From NCBI RefSeq assembly GCF_009296265.1, contig NZ_WBJS01000011.1, forward strand, positions 1 through 64,000: a stretch of 64,000 bases of DNA, given 5' to 3'. A program made the translations under genes and the position numbers. This document shows positions 54,861 to 64,000 of this stretch, one piece after another. The notes beneath the pieces are model-generated. The model was not told the DNA's origin and did not search any database. It worked only from the letters and a program-made list of their open reading frames with translations. The DNA is from Thioclava sp. JE_KL1 (lineage in GTDB: Bacteria; Pseudomonadota; Alphaproteobacteria; Rhodobacterales; Rhodobacteraceae). Position 1 is the first letter of the stretch. Every line of letters begins with the position of its first letter.

Positions 54861-54882
54861 GCGGGGCTTCGGCCCCGCTTTT
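54861..54882 (+). terminator. Intrinsic terminator of the enoyl-CoA hydratase gene
   Basis: GCGGGGC (54861-54867) and GCCCCGC (54872-54878) with the stable loop TTCG, followed by TTTT. Confidence 0.85.
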
Positions 54883-55037
54883 CATTATTCCCTTTCCCTT
54901 TCACGCATTTTGGCTTATGAGGCCGCCTCACATGCGCGTGGAGCCCGCTTAGGCTAGAATCATCTAGGTTCGCTGGAGCCCGGGGTCTGTCGTGCGATTG
55001 AAAGATTTGAACAGACCCGGAAAGTGGGAAGATACAC

Positions 55038-55304
55038 ATGGCTAACACGCCCCAGTCCAAGAAACGCGCCCGTCAGAACGAGCGCCGCCAAGACGTCAAC
55101 AAAGCACGTCGTTCGCGCATCCGTACCTTCATCCGCAAAGTCGAAGAAGCCATCACTTCGGGCGACTACGAAGCGGCAACCAACGCCCTGCGCGCGGCTC
55201 AGCCCGAACTGGCTCGCGGCGTCACCAAAGGCGTTCTGCACAAGAACACCGCATCGCGCAAAGTCTCGCGTCTCGCTTCGCGCGTGAAGGCCCTCAAGGC
55301 CTGA
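55038..55304 (+). CDS. rpsT: 30S ribosomal protein S20
   Basis: Basic protein of 88 residues binding 16S rRNA early in 30S assembly. [20 protein letters not shown] and [19 protein letters not shown] are diagnostic. A GGGAAGA ribosome site precedes the ATG, and a strong terminator follows. Its position just upstream of dnaA is common in alphaproteobacteria. Confidence 0.97.
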   Translation: MANTPQSKKRARQNERRQDVNKARRSRIRTFIRKVEEAITSGDYEAATNALRAAQPELARGVTKGVLHKNTASRKVSRLASRVKALKA

Positions 55305-55354
55305 TCTGCGTCCCGGAGCGAACTGGCTCGTGAATACGCTGGATTCCTTAAGAA

Positions 55355-55388
55355 AAACGCGTCTGCCTATCTGGCAGGCGCGTTTTTT
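55355..55388 (+). terminator. Intrinsic terminator of rpsT
   Basis: AAACGCG (55355-55361) and CGCGTTT (55379-55385) continue as CTGCC/GGCAG across one mismatch, with loop TATCT, then a T-run to 55388. Confidence 0.88.
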
Positions 55389-55801
55389 CTTGGACAATCA
55401 ACGCCTTGACACAAAACTGTTGCAGTTTTGCGCAGCCCCCTCAGATTCGTTTCGGGGAATCTCACGTCAAGCGCAAAGGTCGGTTGCCTGCGGGCTCACC
55501 AGCTTGCTAGCTTCTACCTGCGATTCACGTCGCCTTGGGGGACATGACGCATTTATCTGGCCGTCGAGGGCAAATAAGTCTGCCACGACAAATGAAAAAG
55601 CCTGGCGGCGACCAGCGAAATGCGATTCCGATTCTCGAGGGGGTATAACCCCTCACTTTCGGCAACTCTGCCTGACACCGGGTTTTAGCCCCGGCAGGTA
55701 GGTCGTGTCTGTTTGTATTCGAGTTTGGCCTGCCAGCCGGACTCACCGCAAAGCCAAGGGACGAAGACGCACCTGATTTGTGTTTGGCGATGGGCGGAAA
55801 A
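55389..55801. other. Non-coding region upstream of dnaA
   Basis: About 410 bp with no credible gene. It contains a perfect 8-bp inverted repeat CAAAACTG/CAGTTTTG (55412-55430, 3-nt spacer) and GAGGGG/CCCCTC (55637-55654). I found no TTATCCACA-type DnaA box, so an origin is not supported here. The dnaA promoter must lie within it; I could not place it confidently. Confidence 0.5.
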
Positions 55802-57193
55802 ATGACGGACGACACTTGGGGGCAGGTCTGCAATGAGCTTCAAAAAGCTGTTGGGCAAAACAACTACACGACCTGGATCGCTCCGCTCGAGCTGATCGAC
55901 CTCGAGGACGGTATCGCCTCGTTTCAAGCACCGACGAAATTCATGTGCGACTGGGTCTCGCGCAACTTCGCGGAACCGATCCTGAGCGAATTGCGCCGGG
56001 CGGGTGTCTCCGCCGAGCGCGTCAATATCTCGGTCCCGTCGCGCCGCCCCATGAACGGCTCTGCGAATGGCGCCACGCGCCCGACCGTTCCGGCCCCTGC
56101 CCCGGCCGCTCCTGTCGCGAAGCCGCGTAAGACCCCGCGCCCCGACGAGCCGCTTCCCGGCGCGCCGCTGGATTCGCGCTTCACCTTCGACAGCTTCGTC
56201 GTCGGCAAGCCGAACGAGCTGGCCCATGCCGCCGCCAAGCGCGTCGCCGAAGGCGGCCCCGTCACCTTCAACCCGCTGTTCCTCTATGGTGGCGTCGGCC
56301 TTGGTAAGACGCACCTCATGCACGCCATCGCGCATGACCTTCAGCACCAGCGCCCCGATCTGCGCGTGCTCTACCTCTCGGCCGAGCAGTTCATGTATCG
56401 CTTCGTGCAGGCGCTGCGCGAAAAGCAGATCATGGACTTCAAGGAGATGTTCCGCTCGATCGACGTTCTCATGGTCGATGACGTGCAGTTCATCGCCGGC
56501 AAGGATTCCACGCAGGAAGAGTTCTTCCACACGTTCAACGCGCTGGTCGATCAGGGCAAACAGATCGTCATTTCGGCGGATCGTGCGCCCGGTGAGATCA
56601 AGGACCTCGAAGAGCGCATCAAGTCGCGCCTGTCCTGCGGCCTCGTCGTCGACCTGCACCCGACCGATTACGAACTGCGCCTTGGCATTCTGCAGACCAA
56701 GACCGAAGCCTATAAGAGCGAGTATCCCGATCTGAAGATCGCCCCCGGCGTTCTGGAATTCGTGGCGCACCGGATCACGTCGAACGTGCGTATCCTCGAA
56801 GGCGCGCTGACCCGCCTGTTTGCCTATGGCTCGCTGATCGGGCGCGAAATCACGATGGATCTGGCGCAGGAATGCCTCAAGGACCAGCTGCGCCAATCCG
56901 AACGCAAGGTCACCGTCGAGGAAATCCAGCGCAAGGTGGCGGAACATTACAACGTCCGCCTCTCGGATCTCGTGGGCCCCAAACGCCTGCGCGCCATCGC
57001 ACGGCCGCGTCAGGTGGCGATGTTCCTCGCGAAATCGCTGACCACCCGCTCGCTGCCCGATATCGGGCGTCGCTTCGGTGGGCGCGATCACACCACGATC
57101 ATGCATGGCATCCGCAAGATCGAAGAGCTGCGCGGCACGGATTCGCAGCTTGCCGAAGATATCGAGTTGCTCCGCCGCCTCCTTGAAAGCTGA
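55802..57193 (+). CDS. dnaA: Chromosomal replication initiator DnaA
   Basis: Protein of 463 residues. Domain I is the N-terminal ~80 residues; domain II is a short Pro/Ala linker (about 85-115). The AAA+ domain has Walker A GGVGLGKTHL and Walker B VLMVDDVQF. Domain IV ends with the DnaA-box recognition motif GGRDHTTIMHGIRKIEEL. It initiates replication by unwinding oriC. ATG 55802 is chosen over in-frame ATGs at 55778 and 55790 because GGCGGAAAA precedes it and the family begins here. Confidence 0.97.
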   Translation: MTDDTWGQVCNELQKAVGQNNYTTWIAPLELIDLEDGIASFQAPTKFMCDWVSRNFAEPILSELRRAGVSAERVNISVPSRRPMNGSANGATRPTVPAPAPAAPVAKPRKTPRPDEPLPGAPLDSRFTFDSFVVGKPNELAHAAAKRVAEGGPVTFNPLFLYGGVGLGKTHLMHAIAHDLQHQRPDLRVLYLSAEQFMYRFVQALREKQIMDFKEMFRSIDVLMVDDVQFIAGKDSTQEEFFHTFNALVDQGKQIVISADRAPGEIKDLEERIKSRLSCGLVVDLHPTDYELRLGILQTKTEAYKSEYPDLKIAPGVLEFVAHRITSNVRILEGALTRLFAYGSLIGREITMDLAQECLKDQLRQSERKVTVEEIQRKVAEHYNVRLSDLVGPKRLRAIARPRQVAMFLAKSLTTRSLPDIGRRFGGRDHTTIMHGIRKIEELRGTDSQLAEDIELLRRLLES

Positions 57194-57307
57194 TCTGGCC
57201 CGCTGGGCTTGACGCTCCGGACAAAGCGACCGAATGTCTGCGAAAACCGTTGTGCCGGCGGCGCGAGGTGCTACCTTGCCAGCCCCGGAAAGTCGTGAGG
57301 GATCGAC

Positions 57308-58426
57308 ATGAAATTCAGCATCGAACGCGCCGCTCTGCTCAAGGCCGTCTCGCAAGCGCAATCCGTTGTGGAACGCCGCAACACGATCCCGATCCTTGCA
57401 AACGTCCTGATCGAAGCCGAAGGCGACACCGTCCAGTTCCGCGCGACCGACCTCGATATCGAGGTGGTCGACAAGGCGCCCGCGCAGGTCGAACAGGCCG
57501 GGGCCACGACCGTCTCGGCGGTCATGCTGCATGAAATCGTGCGCAAATTGCCCGATGGCGCGCTGGTCTCGATCTCGGACGATCCGGCCGCCGGGCGTTT
57601 GAACGTGCAGGCCGGCCGGTCGAGCTTCAACCTCGCCACGTTGCCGAAGGAAGACTTCCCGGTGATGGCCTCCTCGGAATACACCGCGAATTTCACGGCC
57701 AAGGCCGGTGTGCTCAAGCGTCTGTTCGACAAGTCGAAATTCGCGATCTCGACCGAAGAGACCCGCTACTACCTCAACGGCGTCTATATGCACATCGCGA
57801 CCGGCGAAGACGGTCAGGTGCTGCGCTGCGTCGCAACCGACGGTCACCGTCTGGCGCGCATCGATTCCGGACTGCCGGACGGCGCCTCGGGGATGCCCGG
57901 CGTGATCGTGCCGCGCAAGACGGTGAACGAGCTTCGCAAGCTGCTGGAAGATGACGATCAGGAAATCGCGGTCTCGGTCTCGGAAACCAAGGTCCGTTTC
58001 GCGACCCCGGTGATCACGCTGACCTCGAAGGTCATCGACGGCACCTTCCCCGATTACACCCGCGTCATCCCGACCGGGAACACCCGCCAGCTGGAAGTCG
58101 ACGCGTCCGAATTCGCGAAAGCGGTGGACCGTGTGGCAACCGTCTCGTCGGAGCGTTCGCGCGCGGTGAAACTGGCGCTGGAAGCCGACAAGCTGGTGCT
58201 GTCGGTCAACGCGCCCGATGCCGGTGCTGCGGAAGAAGAACTGGTCGTGGCCTATGCCGACGAACCGCTGGAGATCGGTTTCAACGCGAAATACCTGCTC
58301 GAAATCGCGAGCCAGGTCGATCGCGAGAATGCCGTCTTCCTGTTCAATTCCTCGGGCGATCCGACCCTGATGCGCGAAGGTGGCGACACCTCCGCGGTCT
58401 ATGTGGTCATGCCGATGCGCGTGTGA
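57308..58426 (+). CDS. dnaN: DNA polymerase III beta sliding clamp
   Basis: Protein of 372 residues, three-domain clamp that forms the ring around DNA. Begins MKFSIERAALLKAVSQAQSV, contains RATDLDIEV and ends in the canonical VYVVMPMRV. GAGGG is 6 nt in front of the ATG. It lies 114 bp after dnaA. An extragenic element lies between it and recF. Confidence 0.97.
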   Translation: MKFSIERAALLKAVSQAQSVVERRNTIPILANVLIEAEGDTVQFRATDLDIEVVDKAPAQVEQAGATTVSAVMLHEIVRKLPDGALVSISDDPAAGRLNVQAGRSSFNLATLPKEDFPVMASSEYTANFTAKAGVLKRLFDKSKFAISTEETRYYLNGVYMHIATGEDGQVLRCVATDGHRLARIDSGLPDGASGMPGVIVPRKTVNELRKLLEDDDQEIAVSVSETKVRFATPVITLTSKVIDGTFPDYTRVIPTGNTRQLEVDASEFAKAVDRVATVSSERSRAVKLALEADKLVLSVNAPDAGAAEEELVVAYADEPLEIGFNAKYLLEIASQVDRENAVFLFNSSGDPTLMREGGDTSAVYVVMPMRV

Positions 58427-58437
58427 CATCTGCCGGG

Positions 58438-58463
58438 AGCCTCCGGCGGGGATATTTTGACCA
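58438..58463 (+). repeat. AATATCC extragenic element, short form
   Basis: The 20-mer at 58438-58457 is identical to 19627-19646, beginning 11 bp after the dnaN stop and ending just before the recF ribosome site. Confidence 0.7.
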
Positions 58464-58478
58464 ACACGAAGAGGCGCG

Positions 58479-59537
58479 ATGCTGCGTGAACTGAAGATAT
58501 TGCAGTTCCGCTCGCATCGTCGTGCCGAAATCGCTTTCGACGAGCGGCCCGTGGCGATCTACGGACCAAACGGCGCGGGCAAGACGAATATCCTCGAGGC
58601 CGTGTCTCTGCTCTCGCCGGGGCGCGGGTTGCGCCGCGCGCAGGCCGACGAGTTGATGCGCCGCGCCGAGGCCGTGGGCTGGAAGCTGCGCGCCGTCACG
58701 GATACGCATGAGATCGAAACCTCCGCCCTGCCCGGTGAATCCCGCCGCGTCGAGATCGACGGCAAGGCGGCACCGCAGGTGGCACTCGCGCAGATCCTGC
58801 GGGTGCTGTGGCTGGTGCCCTCGATGGACCGGCTCTGGATCGAGGGCGCCGAAGGGCGCAGGCGGTTTCTCGACCGGATGGTGATGAGCTTCACCCCCGC
58901 CCATGCCGAGGTGACGCTGGCGTATGAAAAGGCGATGCGCGAGCGTAACCGCTTGCTGAAAGACATGGTGCGCGACCCGAACTGGTATCACGCGCTGGAG
59001 GCGCAGATGGCCGAGGCTGGCGCTGCGATCCGGGCGAACCGGGCCGAGGCCCTAACGCGGATCATGCAGGCGCAGGCCGATGCGGCGACCGCGTTTCCCG
59101 CTGCGCATCTGGTGCTCGAGAATGAAGGCCCCGAGAATTTGGCCGCAGCGCTCGACGCCAACCGCCCCCGCGACATGGCGGCAGGGCGCACGCTGGAGGG
59201 GCCGCACCGGGCCGATCTGCTGGCCACTTACGTCGAAAAGGACGCCCCCGCCGCGCAATGCTCCACCGGCGAGCAGAAAGCGCTGCTGATCTCGCTGATC
59301 CTCGCCAATGCGCGGGCGCTTGCGGGCGAGGATGTGGTGCTTTTGCTCGACGAGGTCGCGGCCCATCTGGACTCCGGCCGGCGCGCGGCGCTTTATGACG
59401 AAATCTGCGCAATGGGCGCACAGGTGATGATGACGGGCACCGGCGCGGAACTGTTCGAGGCGCTTGGCCCCCGCGGTCAATATCTGGAAGTGATCGAGGG
59501 GCCGCAGGGCTCTGAAGTGAGGGAGGCAACGCCATGA
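58479..59537 (+). CDS. recF: DNA replication and repair protein RecF
   Basis: SMC-like ATPase of 352 residues that helps load RecA at gaps. Walker A is IYGPNGAGKTNILEAVSLLS, the signature is STGEQKALLISLILANA, and Walker B is VVLLLDEVAAHLD. The start codon has GAGG in front of it. Its stop overlaps the next gene by 4 bp. Confidence 0.96.
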   Translation: MLRELKILQFRSHRRAEIAFDERPVAIYGPNGAGKTNILEAVSLLSPGRGLRRAQADELMRRAEAVGWKLRAVTDTHEIETSALPGESRRVEIDGKAAPQVALAQILRVLWLVPSMDRLWIEGAEGRRRFLDRMVMSFTPAHAEVTLAYEKAMRERNRLLKDMVRDPNWYHALEAQMAEAGAAIRANRAEALTRIMQAQADAATAFPAAHLVLENEGPENLAAALDANRPRDMAAGRTLEGPHRADLLATYVEKDAPAAQCSTGEQKALLISLILANARALAGEDVVLLLDEVAAHLDSGRRAALYDEICAMGAQVMMTGTGAELFEALGPRGQYLEVIEGPQGSEVREATP

Positions 59538-59962
59538 GCTATCCGCAGCAACGGGTGACGCTGATCACGCTGGGCGTGGCCGATCTCGACCAGTCCAAGG
59601 CCTTCTACGGAGCCCTCGGATGGCAACCCCAAGCCGAGCAGAACGACGTCGCCTTCTACCAGCTCCACGGGATGGCGCTGAGCCTGTTCTCTCTGCCCGC
59701 GCTGGCCGCCGATCAGGGACGCACCCGCGCGCGGCTGGGCACCGGAGCGATGACGCTGGCGCAGAACTTCGACAGTCCTGAAGAGGTGGATGCCGCCTTC
59801 GCTGCCGCGCTCAAAGCGGGCGCCACCGAATTGAAAGCCCCGGAAAAGACCTTCTGGGGCGGCTATGCGGGCTATTACGCCGATCCAGACCACCATGTCT
59901 GGGAACTCGCCCATAATCCTTTCTGGCCGCTGGCCGACGACGGAAGCCTCACCCTGCCATGA
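59534..59962 (+). CDS. VOC-family (glyoxalase-like) protein
   Basis: Protein of 142 residues with the paired beta-alpha-beta-beta-beta modules of the vicinal oxygen chelate fold: RVTLITLGVADLDQSKAFYG, ALGW and a C-terminal GYYADPDHHVWELAHNP containing a metal-ligand-like Glu. No particular substrate can be assigned. It overlaps recF and the LysE gene by 4 bp on either side, in a position where many relatives have recF directly followed by gyrB. Confidence 0.87.
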   Translation: MSYPQQRVTLITLGVADLDQSKAFYGALGWQPQAEQNDVAFYQLHGMALSLFSLPALAADQGRTRARLGTGAMTLAQNFDSPEEVDAAFAAALKAGATELKAPEKTFWGGYAGYYADPDHHVWELAHNPFWPLADDGSLTLP

Positions 59963-60579
59963 CCCTCACGCTCTCGCAGATCGCACTCTATTCCGGCGCG
60001 CTTCTGGTTCTCTTCCTCACCCCCGGGCCGGTCTGGCTCGCCCTTCTCGCCCGCGCCATGTCGGGAGGGTTTGCCGCCGCCTGGCCGCTCGCCTTCGGGG
60101 TCACCGTGGGCGACATGATCTGGCCCGCGCTCGCCATCCTCGGGGTATCTTGGCTGGTGGGCGAATTCAGCTGGTTTCTGGATGCCCTGCGCTGGGTCGC
60201 GGTGGCAATGTTCGTCGGGATGGGCGCGCTCCTGATCCGCCATGCCGACCATCAGATCAGCTCCGACAGCCGCCTGACGCGCCCCGGCATGTGGGCAGGC
60301 TTCGTCGCCGGGCTCATCGTGATCATCGGCAATCCCAAGGCGATCTTGTTCTACATGGGCATCCTGCCGGGCTTCTTCCCGATCGCCACGATGACATGGG
60401 TCGACATCGCCACGGTCAGCCTGATTTCGGCCATCGTGCCGCTGACCGGCAACCTGATCCTCGCCGCCTTCGTCGACCGCATCCGCAACTTCGTGCAAAG
60501 CCGCGGCAAGCTGGCAAAGCTCAACCGGATCGCGGGCGGGCTGATGATCCTTGTAGGCCTTCTTATCGCCGTGACGTGA
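59959..60579 (+). CDS. LysE-family exporter
   Basis: Inner-membrane protein of 206 residues with about six hydrophobic segments; LFLTPGPVWLALLARAMSGG is the conserved LysE/RhtB N-terminal signature. Likely exports an amino acid or derivative; substrate unknown. Its ATG lies in the stop of the VOC gene. A separate gyrB promoter follows, so the recF operon probably ends here. Confidence 0.88.
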   Translation: MTLTLSQIALYSGALLVLFLTPGPVWLALLARAMSGGFAAAWPLAFGVTVGDMIWPALAILGVSWLVGEFSWFLDALRWVAVAMFVGMGALLIRHADHQISSDSRLTRPGMWAGFVAGLIVIIGNPKAILFYMGILPGFFPIATMTWVDIATVSLISAIVPLTGNLILAAFVDRIRNFVQSRGKLAKLNRIAGGLMILVGLLIAVT

Positions 60580-60600
60580 CCCCCTAAATCTTGTGTCTGA

Positions 60601-63111
<2,511 letters not shown>

Positions 63112-63117
63112 TCGGGT

Positions 63118-63181
63118 GTAGGTTTGCGCAAAGCCTTGCGTTCTACCCATAGGTTTGCGTGATTTGCCCATAAGTTTGCGC
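63118..63181 (+). repeat. Three iteron-like repeats TA(G/A)GTTTGCG
   Basis: TAGGTTTGCG at 63119-63128 and 63150-63159, and TAAGTTTGCG at 63171-63180. The last two share CCCATA(G/A)GTTTGCG with a 21-bp period, i.e. two helical turns. They begin 8 bp after the gyrB stop. Confidence 0.6.
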
Positions 63182-63446
63182 GGTCGGAAAAAACGCCGAG
63201 ATTCGTCAGTCGGAATTTTTTCGATTTTTACGGGCAGCGGTCGGGGAGTTTTTCCAGCCCGCATAGCCCAAAGCTCACGCGGCAGAGCTCGCGTCGATTC
63301 CGGTCGTTCATCAAACCTGATAGAGACGCCGCGAACTTGTGTTGCCCGGAAGTTTGACGCTATCGGCCCATACCGGACTTTGGTTTCGCGTTCCGGCGCT
63401 GCGGTGCAGCTTTACCAGATCGGTCATCGGTGCCTCGCACTGCATT

Positions 63447-63464
63447 CCGGTCCTGCAGGACCGG
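63447..63464. repeat. 18-bp perfect palindrome
   Basis: CCGGTCCTGCAGGACCGG is its own reverse complement. It lies about 130 bp upstream of the HEPN-like gene; a dimeric regulator site or a cruciform are possible, without other evidence. Confidence 0.5.
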
Positions 63465-63593
63465 GTCGCGGACGAAGCTGCGAGTGGTCCAAGTTCTTCA
63501 AAGGTTGTTTTGTCGATCGGCTTCAATCTATCAATCCGGAAAATGACATGCTTTAGCGTAAGGCGACGCGCGAGCAAACCCAGAGGATCGTCA

Positions 63594-64000
63594 ATGCCCA
63601 GCTCAGCCTTTGCCCTCTTCAATGGCCGCCGCAAAAGAGAGGTATTGGAGTTGGCCGATGTCTTCGACGCGGTTAATGATCGCCCAGGCCCGAATACAAA
63701 GCATGCGTTGCTCAACGGTGCTCTTGTTCTCCTTGTTTCCAGTTGGGAAATCTACTGCGAAGAGGTTTGCAGACAGGCCGCTCGGAAAGTCCTTGAACGT
63801 GACCATCTTCGGTTCGATCAGATCACTGACCAACTTCGAAGAGACTTGCTGAACTATGCCGGAAGCGAGTTTAGAGGCAACCAAGACCCGCTGAACGAAA
63901 AGGTGGCGTTGTTGCCTGACGAAGGCTGGAAACAACTCCTTTGCGACCGGCTGGATGAGTATATTCGCGACTTCAACACGCCGAAGTTCAGTCGTCAGCG
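63594..64000 (+). CDS. Partial HEPN-like (RiboL-PSP-HEPN / MAE_28990-type) protein
   Basis: Open frame of 135 codons running off the window. It has no stop to 64000. ATG 63594 follows GAGG at 63583-63586; an earlier in-frame ATG is at 63543. The translation has ALLNGALVLLVSSWEIYCEE (about residues 42-61), then charged helices (CRQAARKVLERDHLRFDQIT) and DGWKQLL-like sequence, resembling the N-terminal part of RiboL-PSP-HEPN ribonucleases of defence or toxin systems. The catalytic R-x(4-6)-H would lie beyond the window, so nuclease function is unproven. Codon use is clearly less GC-rich than in gyrB, suggesting horizontal acquisition. Confidence 0.65.
   Translation, partial: MPSSAFALFNGRRKREVLELADVFDAVNDRPGPNTKHALLNGALVLLVSSWEIYCEEVCRQAARKVLERDHLRFDQITDQLRRDLLNYAGSEFRGNQDPLNEKVALLPDEGWKQLLCDRLDEYIRDFNTPKFSRQ

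Larger units (their letters stand above)
63112..63593. other. Non-coding accessory region after gyrB
   Basis: About 480 bp with lower GC and no gene I can support. It contains three TTTGCG repeats (63118-63181), A/T-tracts near 63188-63230 and an 18-bp perfect palindrome at 63447-63464. The short frames crossing it show no recognisable domain. Confidence 0.55.

Noticed and set aside
55389-55801. Chromosomal origin upstream of dnaA
   Set aside because: No DnaA boxes or AT-rich unwinding region seen; alphaproteobacterial origins are often away from dnaA.
55685-58429. 914-residue open frame on the minus strand opposite dnaA and dnaN
   Set aside because: Antisense shadow of two certain genes in GC-rich DNA; Arg/His/Asp-rich with no domain and no ribosome site.
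63155-63556. 133-codon plus-strand frame after gyrB
   Set aside because: No ribosome site, no domain, begins inside the iteron-like repeats, composition not protein-like.
63603-63935. 110-codon minus-strand frame (and an 80-codon plus-strand frame in another phase) at the window end
   Set aside because: Both overlap the HEPN-like frame, which has the better ribosome site and a plausible domain.

Overview
The window looks like chromosome from a Rhodobacterales alphaproteobacterium (Rhodobacteraceae sensu lato). The evidence is high GC with strong third-position GC, a Rhodobacter-type porin, the FlbT/FlaF/DUF1217 flagellin module, a DUF3775 protein, an IalB-family protein, and the rpsT-dnaA-dnaN-recF-gyrB order. 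A Thioclava-like genus is possible, but I cannot fix the genus by eye. I saw no rRNA, tRNA, CRISPR array, insertion sequence or prophage. Most genes are core housekeeping genes packed with 1-4 bp (ATGA) overlaps.

Layout. 0-14 kb: SdhAF4-like protein, rsmB, heparinase-like protein, purH, lspA, BamF-like lipoprotein, an M16 protease pair, mutL-rmuC, pabB-pabC, DUF3775. 14-19 kb: an OmpR-type regulator (minus), ribA and an L,D-transpeptidase (plus), a YggS protein and the porin (minus). 19-25 kb: DUF3576 lipoprotein, leuS-lptE-holA and a TIGR03862 flavoprotein. 25-28.3 kb: a secreted phosphoesterase plus a di-haem peroxidase, bracketed by a perfect 30-bp direct repeat taken from the 3' end of the neighbouring glutathione transferase gene. 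28-35.9 kb: GST, MFS transporter, an SDR protein, the ade-amn operon (AMP to adenine to hypoxanthine), HU and an EamA transporter. 35.9-44.1 kb: lytic transglycosylase, a small unknown protein, dapD, a LOG protein, a glutamine-amidotransferase/amidoligase pair behind rlmN, an IalB protein and a ReAV-type asparaginase. 44.1-50.8 kb: a flagellar block (DUF1217, flbT, flaF, flagellin, FlgN-like, rod-binding protein, fliK, flgD). 50.8-55 kb: ubiB-ubiE, mutM, enoyl-CoA hydratase. 55-63.1 kb: rpsT, dnaA, dnaN, recF, a VOC protein, a LysE exporter, gyrB. 63.1-64 kb: an accessory edge with iteron-like repeats and a HEPN-like reading frame cut by the window end.

Most notable observations: (1) the flagellin reading frame has ATA exactly where the initiator ATG should be, behind a well placed Shine-Dalgarno sequence and an in-frame stop; (2) a two-gene amidoligase plus class I glutamine amidotransferase operon with no known product; (3) the direct-repeat-flanked phosphoesterase/peroxidase cassette, which looks like an insertion at the end of the GST gene; (4) a probable HEPN nuclease gene starting an accessory region just after gyrB; (5) a recurring extragenic element with an AATATCC core found just after stop codons, one copy of which has become the C-terminal tail of the L,D-transpeptidase.
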